A stretch of 64,000 nt of DNA from Myrica gale (Eukaryota > Streptophyta > Magnoliopsida > Fagales > Myricaceae): positions 25,186,201 through 25,250,200 of the forward strand of contig OZ005603.1 in the NCBI GenBank assembly GCA_963930655.1, written 5' to 3'. A model generated the notes under the pieces. That model worked only from the letters and a program-made list of their open reading frames with translations, did not search any database and was not told where the DNA came from. Positions 1 to 11,589 of this stretch are shown here, in pieces; position 1 is the first letter of the stretch; each line of letters starts with the position of its first letter. The position numbers and the translations under genes were made by a program.

Positions 1-418
1 GTTTAAAAATTTTGGATGGGTAAAAAAGCTTCCCATATTTTGAGTTTGCAAAAACTACACTCAACATACTGAACTAGTTCTACCACAAAATACCCGATTC
101 ATGTTCTAGTAATCTTACAACATTTAATTCTAAAAGCACTGTCGCCCCAATTGTTGTAATCACTAAAAAAAAGGTATCTTTTATAGGAACTTAAATATTG
201 GTCGGGGACTGAAGCGTAATAGATGTAAATAGTTATGGGCAGTATATAAATGTATAGCGGTGTGCGTGTCTAAAAGAGATAATATTAACCTTAAATTACT
301 ACAATCCTCACGAGTTCTCTTATCTCCAGTAAAATTAACTCTATTGCTGGCCAATTATTAAGAAAAAAAATTATATTTTCGGGATAAATATATTTTTCAA
401 GTGCTAGTTTTAGAGTGG
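1..418. other. AT-rich intergenic DNA, no gene seen
   Basis: I found no open frame with protein-family signal, no RNA gene and no transposon terminus here. It precedes the duplicated block that starts near 420. Confidence 0.5.
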
Positions 419-419
419 A

Positions 420-1340
420 AGAGTTAGAACACCTCTAGTTGAAATAGTTATACAAAGTTTATTTGTATAATATTTTGTTTCCTCGATCGTGAGTGTACAG
501 ATCAATCAGCTCTCGGAGCCGCCCTCCAAAGGCCAAATGAAGACAGAAAAGGTAATTTTAGGTAACTATTAATTGCATTTGAAGTGTGGTTCGTAGTTTG
601 GTTAATTAAGCTATAGCTAGGTCTAGATCACGTACGATTCAAAGAAAAGGATTAATTAACACATGTTCTAGACTAGCTAGGGAAAGGGTTCCTTATGATT
701 CCTCAGCTTGGACATTATATATATATATGGTCATTTAAGGTCAAGTAATTCTTAGAGAATATAATTCAAATAATAAAATATAATTTTAAGATAATATAAT
801 TCAAATGATAACATCTATATCACTTTCTATCATCTTAAGTTTTTAGAATAAATATAGATTTACATGGTATCAGAGTCCTAAGTTTACATGAATCTGCACC
901 TCACCTCACCTCACCTCAATTTTAATTAATATTACATGTGCTGGGCCTACCAATTAAGAGAGTGTCCGGTTCACACGTGAGGAAGAGTGTTAGAGAATAT
1001 AATTCAAATAATAAAATCTATATCTTTCAATTAGTTTAAGCTTTTGAATAATATATATTATTCAAAAGCTTAAACTAATTGAAAGATATATATATATATA
1101 TATATTTTTTCTCTTCTAAAGATTAAGAAAATTTGTGGAAATGCTTTTTTATTGTGTTTGCCAATGCGAGGGACACGTAGAAAAGACATTTAGAAGAAGA
1201 AACTTTCCAGAATATATTCTATTAGAGATTAATGTGAAAGTACTTAATGGAATATATATGTTTGATATGAAAGTTTTCATTGCCGAGAATTTGTTTGTGT
1301 TTTTGTGATTATTTTATTTTATTTTTTGGTTTGGGATAAA
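420..1340. repeat. Duplicated block a, copy 1
   Basis: This stretch is collinear with 37790-38402 plus 40064-40230. Shared landmarks, in the same order, include a segment ending in ttcacacgtgaggaagagtg and one containing tattctattagagattaatg. In the second copy the block is split at 38402/40064 by a 1.66-kb MULE-like insertion, so this copy shows the uninterrupted site near 1193. The match is non-coding and moderately diverged, which indicates an old segmental duplication. Confidence 0.75.
1019..1090. repeat. 72-bp perfect palindrome
   Basis: The two 36-bp arms are exact reverse complements with no spacer, centred between 1054 and 1055 in a run of alternating A and T. The paralogous block near 38280-38320 has only one arm, so the second arm is a local inverted duplication in this copy. 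A short TA microsatellite follows directly. Confidence 0.95.
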
Positions 1341-1357
1341 TACATTTTGAACTCGTA

Positions 1358-2823
1358 ACACTACAAAAAATAGGCCTTTAGCTGCTAAAGTTTTTGCAGC
1401 GGTTTTTTAGTGGCAGTCGCGATGACCGTCGTAGTAGGCTATAACGGTGATTTTTGCGACCACTGGTGAAGACTGCCGGTCTATAGCGGCGGTTGGGTAA
1501 CAGCAGTCACGATCGCTGCTATAGACCTGAACGCAATTCTACCTTATTTTTGGTAGCGTTTCGTGAAACGCTAGTACAAACCTTTAACAGCGTTTTTGTC
1601 ACCGTCGCTAAAGGTCTATTCCATCATTTTTTTAGTATTTGGTATATGACAGTATTTTTAAAACAACACTAAAAATAACAAGTAATCTAAAAAGTAACAA
1701 GTTTCTAATATAAAACAACAATAAGTAAGGACCAACAAAAATATTCAAATACAACACAATAAGCAAGGACGAATTAAGCAAGAACTAGAGTTGTATTTGT
1801 AATTGTACTAACATTAATTCACTATAGCAAATCCAAAACAAAAAAAAACAATAGAAATGAGCTACAATCAACTATATGCATAACAGTCATTAAACTTAAG
1901 TGAACTAATTCAACACAACTCGCCAAAATCAGTTAGTAATCAAAATCAACACACCTTTAGAATTTCATTTCGTGCATGTTTAATCAACAATTAGTGAATT
2001 TCAATTTTCAAGCCCTAAATCCTAAATTCCTAATCACAGATTCATAATCAACAATTAGTTGAGGTGGCAATTGAAGGTGGGCATTGGGCGGCCGAGAGAG
2101 AGAGAGTTCCCGACAGAGAGAAAGAGAGGCTGAGATGGAGTGACCTGAGAGCCAGAGGAGAGGGCTGGTCGACGGTTTTTGTCCGGTCGCCTGTAGAGGA
2201 GCTGAGAGGGGGGTAGTGTGAGAGGGACTGAGGGAGCGAGAGAGGGCGAGAGAGAGCGAGAGGGTAAGAGATAGAGTGAGACTTAGAGAGAGAGACAGAT
2301 GAGAAAGGTGGAGACTTAGAGATAGAAAGACATACGGGAAATGGGGAATTTAGGGCTGGGCAGGAAAGGGGCAATTTGGCGCTCTTCAGGAAAGGAAAGG
2401 AAAAAAGGAGGGGGTGAGGGGAGTTCACAGGAACAAGATTTCAAAGTTTTTTTTTCTAGTTTTTTAAATTTTTTAATAATAAGTTATATTTTGTAGTTAT
2501 GTGTTTTTAGTAATTTAAAAGTATGTGTTTATTATATAAGTGATATGTGATAATTAACCTAAGTACTTTATATATATGTACTTACCTAGTGACTAAATCA
2601 TAGTCTCTAAGACCATATAAAAACATCAATTTTTACAACACTCATTCTAATTTCATATTTTATTAAGTAGGTCCTATAGAATAAATTTTTTCAAATACAT
2701 GACAAAATAAAATTATATATTAAAAAGAATATAATAATATATAAAATAATTTTTAACACTAAATAACTTATAATTAATAAATAAAAAAATTATTTTCAAT
2801 TAGACCTATAGTAGCGTTTTTTT
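1358..2823. mobile_element. Non-autonomous CACTA-like transposon remnant
   Basis: The left end begins CACTACAAAAAATAGG, the canonical CACTA terminus. It is followed by degenerate subterminal GC-richer repeats built on gcggt, cgctgctatagacc and cgctaaaggtct. A related motif in inverted orientation, gacctatagtagcg, lies at about 2805-2820, but no clean TAGTG end follows. The right end is therefore truncated or decayed. No transposase is encoded. The centre (about 2090-2420) is a purine-rich GA tract whose long minus-strand frame is low complexity and probably not a gene. Confidence 0.6.
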
Positions 2824-2839
2824 CTTTTAAAAAATGTAT

Positions 2840-4199
2840 ACAAACCTTTCCCTGAGCCCTTGCCTCATTAGAAAGACTATTAAATATTCTTGCTTCCCAA
2901 AATCTTCTCTAGACGAATATCCTATGTTTTTCTCTCATTGTGCAAAAATTGATCTGTTCACTTATGATTGAGAGAGTCTGATTTCTTCCCTCTGGTGGAA
3001 AGTTATGAGTGTGGAAAATCGTTGATTGAAGAGCTATTCTTTCCTACATGGTTGCTGTTAAGATCGCATCACCGAGATTGAAGAATCTTGGGGGGTTTCT
3101 CAATATTGATCGTTGTTGAAGGTTTTCAGTTGAAGAAAGGTTGACGAGTTCGTTGACATCCATAAGAACTGACCGGAGTTGCTGGTCAAGGAATTGCATG
3201 CCGGGCACTGGCTCAAAAAGGTTTCTTGGGTGGCTTTATTGAAGATTGGGGGATCTGAAAAGTAAAGAGGTTTTGCTTAGGATCACCATCTTGTAAAGTT
3301 CGAGAGTTCTTAGTGGATCGATTGGTGTTGCCTTTGCACACCCGAAGTGTTTTTGTCTCTTGGAGGAAGTTGTCCTCAAGAGATTTTCATTTCGTAACCA
3401 AAATCGTGGTGTCATCTCTATTCTAGTTATTCTTGTGATCTTTGAATGTGCTAACCATTATCTTGTTGGATATTTTGCAGATCTAAGTTGCTAGAAATTT
3501 GATTTCGTTATTAGCATATAGGTGGGGCTGATATTTGATCTCATTATTAGATCTAAGTTGCTTGATATTGGATTCGCTAACAGCTTTTAGATTGTTGGAA
3601 TCTTGAGTAGTTATTGTTGCTATAAATCTCACATTATCTTGATTTTATAAGCTGTTGTAAAATACATGTTGTCTTGATTTTATAGTTGTTGGAAATTTAT
3701 ATTGCCCTGGACTTTGTGTTGCTGTAAACTAGCTATAGTATTGGTTTTATCATTGCTGAAAAATCTGCTGTGTTTTTAGATTTATAGCTGCTGAAAAATA
3801 GATAGAACTTTGTTTTTAGAGTTGCTAAAAAATTCATATAGTAGAGAGTTTATACCTGTTGTGCAGTTCATATTGTTGTTTAGTATAGGTGCTGTAAAAT
3901 CTACTAAGTGTGTTTATTTTATAGATCTTTACTTGTTGATTGATTAAAAAATTAGTTGAGCTATTTTTCATTGTATAGAAAGAAAGTATTGGTTAATTTT
4001 TAAATACCTATTCACCCCGTATATTTCGAGTCTAAAGCTTATTTTTAGACTCAAAACTAGAGTAGTTGATGTACATTTGGATTTGATTCCATGAAGAAAT
4101 GAAGATCACTAAAAGATATTTCATGGCGAAGTGCGTACCCACTCGCTGAATGAAAGAAAGGTGGCAAGAGGAGACTGAGGCAAGGATGGTAGTCATGAA
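2840..4199 (+). mobile_element. Possible LTR-retrotransposon LTR remnant
   Basis: There are no long open frames. The text resembles the R/U5 half of plant copia LTRs: imperfect repeats of a gttgctgtaaaatc-like unit from about 3480 to 3930, then attcaccccgtat near 4010, close to the attcacccc motif of copia LTR 3' ends. I found no second LTR, primer-binding site or target duplication, so this is tentative. It forms the left flank of the solo LTR at 4205. Confidence 0.3.
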
Positions 4200-4204
4200 A
4201 AAGA

Positions 4205-5457
4205 TGTTGGCTTTTGTGCACAATCGAGATTTTGATTATTTCAATTAACGGATCAAGTTTATAAAATGGACATCTTCAAAGACAAAGACGACTTGATGTA
4301 AGAGCCAAATACTTCAAGAAAGAAGAACAAGAAAATGCAAGGAGCTCAAAGTGAAGATTCAAGACCTTAGGGTATAATCCTTGTAACTCTTTGTTTCACT
4401 TTTGACAAAGATTATGAATCACACTTGCATATCTTTCAAAACGTACATAAATCGTTTTACTTTTTGTTTGAAAGATTAAAATGTTATTAAAGGTTTCAAA
4501 ACACCCCAAATATATTCCCAAACCTTTCATATACTTATGAGAAGTAAGCCTTTAAAATTGGATGTTTAAAAGTGGGCAAAAACATGGTTTTAAATGAACC
4601 GTTGATGAACTTTTTCTAGCGATAGACCTCTACACGAAGCGGATGATCTTGACAGTATTCAAATTTATGACCGTTGGACAATGACAACTTGAACCGGTCG
4701 ACCGGTACATGAAGCGGTCGATCGGTACAACTATAAAATTGTCAAATCGACCCCTAACGGCTATAAACGGCTAGTTTTCATATGTGGTCTATAAATACAC
4801 CTTCATTTCGTCTAAAATGAACAACCAACGACCACATATCATTTGTATAGCTTACGAAATATTCTAAACATTCCTATTTCATATTTCTCATATCATTCAC
4901 ACAAATTACACTTTCACATCCTTATCATTGTGTGAATCAAAAGAGATAGAGCTTTCAATCTTCTTATCCACTCTTTGAGAGAGTTTTTTTCATCTATCTT
5001 CATATCCAAAAGAGGTGTTTCCTTTAGTGAGGTTGTTCACTAAAGAAGAAGTTTTGTGAGTGTATATCTCAAGCTTGGTGAGGTTGTGAGTGGCGAGCTA
5101 GAAAAACCACTTGGGTGAGTTTGAGTGTTAATCCCGGAAAAACACTTGTACGGTTCACTAGCACTTGGAAGCTAGTGTGTAAGCTATTGGTTGAAGATAG
5201 TGGAAAACCTTAAGGCTCGGTGAAGGAGCTTGAGGGGTGGATGTAGGCGGGTTTGCCGAACCACCTAAAAATCGAGTGCTTGCTTCTCTTATTCCTTATC
5301 TTTACTTTAAGCACATACTTCTTCTTATTGTATATTATACTTGTGCTAAAGTAGTATATACTAGCAAACACATCTTTGGGGGTCAATACCGAAAAGTTTT
5401 AGAAAACCAATTCACCCCGCTCTTGAGTTGCCTTAATCCTGAAAACTAGGACTCACA
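4205..5457 (+). mobile_element. Solo LTR, copia (SIRE/Maximus-like), family A
   Basis: This is a 1253-bp sequence starting TGTTGGCTTTTG and ending GGACTCACA. It is flanked by the 5-bp direct repeat AAAGA (4200-4204 and 5458-5462), as expected after recombination between the two LTRs of an integrated element. The same LTR flanks the gag-bearing element at 42878-47720 in reverse orientation. A TATA box (ctataaatacacc, 4789-4801) marks the probable U3/R transition. Upstream, at about 4690-4735, are clustered GTCGAC/GTCGAT palindromes. The open frame at 5237-5449 is part of the LTR and is not a gene. Confidence 0.88.
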
Positions 5458-5462
5458 AAAGA

Positions 5463-5963
5463 TCCTATTGGGAATTGCTGATAGGAAATATGTCAACAAT
5501 GGTAAGAATAGAAGACTAATCCATATACATGTGAGGTTTGGAACCCTCGAGAAGCCAAGATCTTTCTTCTTATAGTCTCCCTTCTCTTTAATCCTTACCT
5601 TATTCTTTCATCTCTCATAAATGTTTTGTATTCTCATTGCTGTGCTTCACTAAATTTTGATGTGTAAAGTGCCTAAATCAATAGTAAATGGATGCAATGA
5701 GATACAAATAATAAATGAGGTACAAAGTGTCGAGACTCTTATAGTTTGAGAGTACAAAATGTATTTATCCTTTTTTTATCCAAAAATAATAATTAAGTTG
5801 CTATGAAAATTTTTATTGGAGATTTAAAAGTATTTTAGGGTGAAAAATAATGTACTTTGAGATTAAAAAAAGTTTCGAACAAACTATAAACCAAACACTT
5901 GTTGGACAGCCACTAAACTATCCATATACACATTCATTGGAAAGATACTAATCATGTCCCTGT
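5463..5963. other. Intergenic, no feature recognised
   Basis: Unique-looking AT-rich DNA between the solo LTR and the retroposon. I recognise no gene or repeat terminus. Confidence 0.4.
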
Positions 5964-5979
5964 ATGTATCTACAGCCGC

Positions 5980-6794
5980 GATGAAATCCTCCCCCTCTCT
6001 ATAAACCCACACTCTCTCTAAACTCTCTCTGCTTCCCTGAACCCAGCGTCTCCCTAGAGGAGGGTGGGAGCTTCGACTCCCTCCTCCTCCCTTTTCCTTT
6101 TTTCCTTCCTCCCTCTTCCCTTTCCCCTCTCTCCTCTCTGGTTCATTTGGCCGATGGTTTTGGTTGGTTTTTTGCTTTTCTTTGCAGGTGACTTTCGAGC
6201 GGTAGCCGGTGGCTTCAAACAAACTTCGTCGAGAACGCACCTCATGGATGCTCTCAGACGGCCTTGATCCATGCAGTGAAGCGTCTCTGGCACGTGTTGA
6301 TTCACGCGCCCCATGCGGTGCGTGTGGATCTCACACATCGAGCCCTTTGGCTGCATTTGAGTCCTCCTCTGCCTCCCCTGACCTGCCTCTCTTCTCCGGA
6401 TTGGCCTCTGTGGCTCCTGTCCTCCCCTCTAGGCTGTGGATCTCCTTCGATCGCCACCACGCGCCGCCTCCGCTACCAACTTCTCCGGTCAAGTTCTGGC
6501 CTTTGTTTGCTCGGTTTTTTCTAATGCCTATGTTATGCTTTTGCCCGTTTGAGCTTGCCTATTTGTTTAAGGCTTGTTGTGGATTTTCTGTTGCTTGTTT
6601 CTTTCTGTTAGTCATATTAGCTTGTTGCCTGTTGTGGCTTTTCTGCCCCTTGTGGGTCTCTGTATGGCATTTAGGTCACCCTGTTCATTGGCCCGCCGAC
6701 TCTTCGAAGTGTTTGGTTCGTCCTTTAGAGCTTGCTGAGGTTATTAAACCTCCTTGATTTTATTAATGAAAGCTACTATGATTAACAAAAAAAA
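5980..6794 (+). mobile_element. Poly(A) retroposon (LINE/SINE-like or retrotranscript) with 16-bp TSD
   Basis: The 815-bp unit ends in an A-run (6787-6794). It is bounded by direct repeats ATGTATCTACAGCCGC (5964-5979) and ATGTATCTATAGCCGC (6795-6810), which differ at one position. This is the signature of target-primed reverse transcription. The interior starts pyrimidine-rich, contains tttgcag followed by gtgac near 6185, and ends with a tail like those of plant LINEs (attttattaatgaaagct before the A-run). The 182-codon frame at 6209-6757 has no ATG start and no recognisable domain. I see no reverse transcriptase, so this is a non-autonomous or 5'-truncated retroposon. Confidence 0.75.
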
Positions 6795-6891
6795 ATGTAT
6801 CTATAGCCGCTCGCCGAACCTAGGAGTAGACGCTAATATATAGCTAGCATTTCAGTCATATGAAATATATATCTAATCTATTCAAATTAAA

Positions 6892-7195
6892 TTAAGAGAA
6901 AAATCTACTTTGCACCCATAAAGTTTGGTTTGTATGCCATATATTATTTTTGTGATATTGAGCCTTTTAACTTTTGATTTTCTTCAATTTACACTTCTTG
7001 TTCAAATTGCCCGTCAAAACTGACTAAAACGAGCTCGTTCGTGATGCTCACCGTCGATTTGCACCCTCCATCCAATTTTCCGTCCATTTTGATGACCAAT
7101 TTAGACCAATTGTGGAATTCGATGGAAATGAAAATTGCAAGAACTCAATGTCACGAAAATAAAAAGATGGGGTGCAAAATATATTTTTCTCTTAA
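6892..7195. mobile_element. MITE with ~26-bp inverted termini
   Basis: The left end TTAAGAGAAAAATCTACTTT is mirrored by the right end, whose reverse complement reads TTAAGAGAAAAATATATTTT. Both ends continue into gcaccc. The interior carries tandem 'tttgcaccc' phrases, as in related pieces at 14838 and 50781. No clear target-site duplication can be separated from the TTAA-rich ends. It encodes nothing. Confidence 0.65.
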
Positions 7196-7426
7196 CTTAA
7201 TTACTATAATAAACGTTATTACATTAAATATCCAATTGCTAGGTTTCAATAGGGTTTGTAAGGAACACAAACTAGTCTAGATGACTTCAAAATTAATCAT
7301 GGTTCCTAAAGAATATATTTTTATTTACATTCGAGTCTTAAATTCTGGTTAGAGCCTATCATGACTATTTGTTACAACCGATTGATATACGGAGTGATTA
7401 GATACACTCGAGTCATGCTTTATCAT

Positions 7427-7606
7427 TAGGGGTGAAAACCGAACTGAGGAACCCCAATTAGTGGTTCGATTTTCACCCCAACCAAGTGGTTCGGTTCTCG
7501 GTTTCTCCCAAGTGACAGTCCAATCGTCAGTTGGGAGAACCGGTCGGGTCGACCAGATTCGGTGGTCGGCCCAGTTTGGTCGATTGAAAGGCTGAGATAG
7601 AGAGAG

Positions 7607-7643
<37 letters not shown>

Positions 7644-7938
7644 AAACACCGGGAAGGGGGGAGGGGAGGCTACGTCGGCGATGGGGTGAAGGTAGGGGGG
7701 GAGTTTCCATTAGGAGTGTGTGGCGTCGTCACACTCAATACTGTTTTTTTTTAAATAGTTAAATGACTTGGGGGCCGGGGGCCTTGGTTCGGTGCAGTTC
7801 AGCGCTTTGGGCCCTCAAAATCGAGGACCGAACCGAGACCCTCGATTTTGGGAAGTCCTGGACTGACAGCCAAATCAGGCCTATCCATAACAGGCTAGGC
7901 CCAGTCGGTTTTAGCCCAAACGTGATCACCCCTAATGA
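7427..7938. mobile_element. hAT-like MITE predating the BAHD duplication
   Basis: The termini are atcattaggggtgaaaacc on the left and, on the right, the reverse complement atcattaggggtgatcacg. The interior has repeated 'ggttcggt' phrases and a GATA/GA microsatellite (about 7590-7640). Its right half recurs at about 26380-26780 beside the intact BAHD gene, where the left half has been replaced by a copia LTR. The element was therefore in place before the block was duplicated. The reading frames inside are not genes. Confidence 0.6.
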
Positions 7939-8061
7939 TCATATAGAATTAGATAAAATTGCAGTTGTCCCTTCAATTAGAATTACCTCCCATATAATTA
8001 AATATTAAGACACATTCTTATGTATTTTCTGAATACAGAAAAAGCTGTAGATATCATCTCC

Positions 8062-9439
8062 CTAGCTTAAAATGCTCGGATTTTTTGTAGCAAAGCCAAG
8101 GAATTCAGGGTCATCCTCCAATACAGCCATTTCTTTTTCCTTCAAGGTCACCCAGGCTTCAATTGCATCGAGACCATTGTTTTTGGTGAAAAGAGTGACT
8201 TCCATTAATGGACCCACCACATCCCCCCCAATGACTCCAACCCAAATGGGCCTTCCCCTTCCAAAGTCTAGTTCATCAAAACCAAACGTCAACCAACTGG
8301 AGAAAGCTAAAGTTTCTGCTTTAGAAAACTATACCATCTGATCAGCTATATTGTATGGTTGTCCTCTTATGGCTGAAAGACCTTTGTCACCGTCCACTGT
8401 TCTTAGAAAATCAGTACTGTCTATTTTCTCCATGGCTTCCCTTAGAGTAGCTACTATGACACTTAATTCAATCTGATTCTCGACTGAGTTACACTCACAG
8501 GCTGCAAATGCAAACCGAAAGATATTTCCAGGGGAATAGTCCGGCAAGCATGGCTTTATTCGTCCCCGGATGTTTACTGCTTGGGCCAGGATAGCTGGCC
8601 TTGGAGAACCCGATATTACTCTTGAGGCAGCGATAGCGCGTGCAAAAATAAAACCAGAGAGTGATTCAACTCTGGTTGCTTTTACCACTCGTTCACTCCT
8701 TGCTTTCGCCTTTAAAGTTTCTATAGACTTGCTGTCCATCACAAATCTCCTTGTCTTATACTTGCCCTTTCGGAACCACAAGCTCTCAACTAAAGACAAA
8801 TGAATCGGCACGAATGTACTATCTTGTGGAGGAAACCGTGCTGATGAACTTGCCCCGGAAAAATCAGGTAGTGTTAATTTGTTACAATGCCCGGCTGCAT
8901 TGACCGCCCAACTTTTGAGAAAAGCACTAATGGTGGTTCCATCAATGATCTTGTGTGAAAAGCATATAGCAATTGCTACTCCACCACAATCAAATATGCT
9001 CACTTGTATGGCTACTTGGGGTGTTTCCTCTGGTTTTGGTTCTTTGAGAAATGGACAACAAGGAATAAATTGGTTCAGTGCCTCAGTTTGACCTGGATGT
9101 TGAAGGAAGTCATTCATACGACACTTGACTCGAGCCTCATTATATGGAACGCCCTCGTCGTAATAATCAACAAAAAGGTTACGTTGGATCGTCCAGAAAA
9201 AGGATACTAGTGATCCAGGGTTTTTGAGAGTGACTTTTTTAGTTGAGCTGGTAAGATATGGAGACCTTTGGATTGATTAGTATGGCTCTTGGGATAAAAG
9301 AGTACAAGGGGAACATAGGTTGTGGGAGTAAGTTGGTCCAAGAGAGAGACCTTGAAGGGGGTTTAAGATCTTGTAGAACTGCTGGGGAAGATGGTCTAAC
9401 GATTTCCCTTGAGATGATATCAACTTCCATCATCACCAT
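8062..9439 (-). pseudogene. BAHD acyltransferase pseudogene (vinorine synthase-like), copy 1
   Basis: This is a full-length but broken paralogue of the intact gene at 26947-28314, and the two are very similar along their whole length. The catalytic HxxxD motif survives as HKIID. Lesions in gene order: a frameshift near 9352-9361, where a G-run has five Gs against three in the intact copy; a one-base deletion near 9190; an in-frame 3-bp insertion near 8340; a TAG stop (8329-8331) where the intact copy has Leu; and, in the structural DFGWG motif, Trp changed to Arg (DFGRG). The last 76 codons remain readable after the stop. The multiple lesions and the lost motif residue make function very unlikely. 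Confidence 0.95.
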
Positions 9440-9515
9440 TTTCTCAGACGTACAAAAGCTAATTCTGTTGAAGGACTTTCACTGGGATGGTTGTACGACT
9501 TCATGTTGTCGAAGG

Positions 9516-9531
9516 TAGTACTTATATAGAC
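9516..9531 (-). promoter_or_regulatory. TATA box of the BAHD pseudogene; unoccupied MULE site
   Basis: On the minus strand this reads CTATATAAGTAC, about 90 bp upstream of the former start codon. It is the exact counterpart of the MULE insertion point in the other copy (28398-28405), so it shows that site without the insertion. Confidence 0.65.
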
Positions 9532-10340
9532 ACTTGCAGTCAGGGAGAGGTAGGGAATTAGCATTACACCTATACTACGATATACACCTATATATATATA
9601 TATATATATACTTATGGTGGTCAGGCACTCATTTATTATTTTTATTTTTGTAATCAAGTTTTCGGGTTGCCACTCATTTTTTCTCCATTATAATTACCTT
9701 TTTCCAGTCATCTTCGACGATATCTATTTTTTTCTTTCTAAAATTGTACTTATAAATCACTAAAGAGAAAGAAGAGCATATATGCAAGTTCTGATATATA
9801 TAAGGGCAAATACAATTTTTAACTGTCAACTATATATAAGGACCGGGTTTGACACATTATTACCTAAACTATTCTATTTGACGCTTTGTAGTCTCTAACT
9901 ATGAATTTTATCCACTTTACACCTTCCATCGAATTAGGTGGAAATCAGAATTTTTTACATATGAAATAACGATAATACTTTTAACCCACTTTGTTAATGT
10001 TCGCATTAAATCGACAATATTATTGTCAATTCAAATGTATATCTCTCATATTCAAGTTTTTTTGGGTAACTATTGTAATTTCCTAAAGTGCTGTACGAAG
10101 GATGGGCATAGCCCAGAAAAGAAGAAAAAAGTCACTCCCTCCGCATGAGAGTTAGGTCCATATTAGTGAAGCTAAGAGTCACACGTAAAAACTAGAAAAA
10201 AAGCTTTCATTTGCAAAAAAAAATTCAGAAATATACCACTCCCTCTTAAGCACAAGGTAATAATATTATTTCGCTTTTAAAATTCGACCTCCTGAATATT
10301 GGTCCTAGTTCCGTCACTGGGTAATATAATTGGTAGCAGA

Positions 10341-10803
10341 CAGGGCCAACTCAAACGAAATGGAGGCCTAAGGCAAAATAAATTAATAGGCTTTTTATAT
10401 AAAATTTAATATAAAATATTTAAAATTACCTGAAAATTATTAAATTTAATATAAAATATGAAAGACCCCATTAATTATTTTTTATGAGGCCCTCATACAT
10501 GACATCAAGGTCCCTTGACTAGAACAATTAAAAAATTTATAAGACATTTTTTTCTCTTTGAGCAAAGTTCAGAAATATCTAAAAAAAAATTAGGAATTCT
10601 GAAAGAAATATATATGTCCACTCATGATAAAAAATGAAAAGATTGTATTTTGTCTTTTTTTTTATTAACGTAGTTGTCTTTTTATTTTTGGGTCATTTAC
10701 AACACAAAAAAAATAAAAAAAATATTTTTAGTCTTTACGGGGCCTTGCTCAGGGTGAGGCCTTAGGCCACCGCCTAACTTGCCTTACTCTTGAGCCGGCC
10801 CTG
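10341..10803. mobile_element. hAT-family MITE with 8-bp TSD
   Basis: The 463-bp element starts CAGGGCCAACTCAA, and its right end reads CAGGGCCGGCTCAAG in reverse complement. These CAGGG inverted termini are typical of hAT. It is flanked by the 8-bp direct repeat gtagcaga (10333-10340 and 10804-10811). The paralogous locus near 32010 has one uninterrupted copy of the target (ggtagtagatttcc), so insertion followed the block duplication. It has no coding capacity. Confidence 0.9.
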
Positions 10804-11437
10804 GTAGCAGATTTCCTCATTCCCTTTAAAGTATTTTCCTTTGTCATAATTGCTGAACTTTTTTTTGGGTACGTAACTGGCGTATTAATTCCTCAATAGT
10901 CCTATACAAACGTAGCCCTAACCCACGCACAGCAAGAAAAAGACCAAAATCACTTTCACAATGAGGTAATCACTGCTGGACCACAAACTATGTAATAGGA
11001 GCAAAATAACCGTTGAACTTATTAAAGAAAATATAAAAAACTGATGATGCAGAAATCTCACCACACAGGTAACGTGGTGGTTGTTCTTCCTTTATAGAAA
11101 AAGTACACTGTCTTAACGGGATACATCAAACTCTTTTCATCAAAATAGAAATGATTTTACAGCCTATTAAACACTATTAAAAGCTATTAATTACAAAGAA
11201 TGGCTAAGAATTCGGTGACTTCATTCTTGCTTGATATTGGGATGTGCCAAATCTTTTTGAAATCAAAATCTCCTCAACTCCTGCTTGTAACCGAAATACT
11301 CTTTCCAAACATAATCTTTATGAATTCAAATTCTCCTCAATCTTTGTTTGCTCCTCTGTCGTAGAGATACTATCATTTATATTCAAATTCTCTTTTGAAT
11401 TCAAATTCCCCTTAACATCTGCTTGCTCCTCTGTAGC

Positions 11438-11479
11438 AGAGATACGTTCATTTATAACAGTTTAAATGAACGTATCTCT
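11438..11479. repeat. 17-bp-stem hairpin
   Basis: The arms at 11438-11454 and 11463-11479 are perfect inverted repeats around an 8-nt loop. The hairpin closes a segment that is absent from the paralogous block near 32250 and contains two imperfect direct repeats, at about 11330-11400 and 11400-11460. Confidence 0.85.
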
Positions 11480-11589
11480 TCTAGAAATTCCATTAAAATT
11501 ATAGTATTACGCTCCGTCCATATGTAGTAGATTGCAGTTTTTAGCACGACCCTCAAAATCCTAGCCAAGAGAGGCTTCGCCTTTAGTCT

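Noticed and set aside
2048..2428. 126-codon minus-strand frame
   Set aside because: Ser/Leu/Pro low complexity, caused by a GA-rich tract inside a CACTA-like remnant.
6054..6757. Several overlapping frames of up to 182 codons on both strands
   Set aside because: They lie inside a poly(A) retroposon, mostly lack ATG starts and show no domain.
8072..8803. Plus-strand frames opposite the BAHD copies (also 27446-27967)
   Set aside because: These are shadows of the acyltransferase on the other strand.
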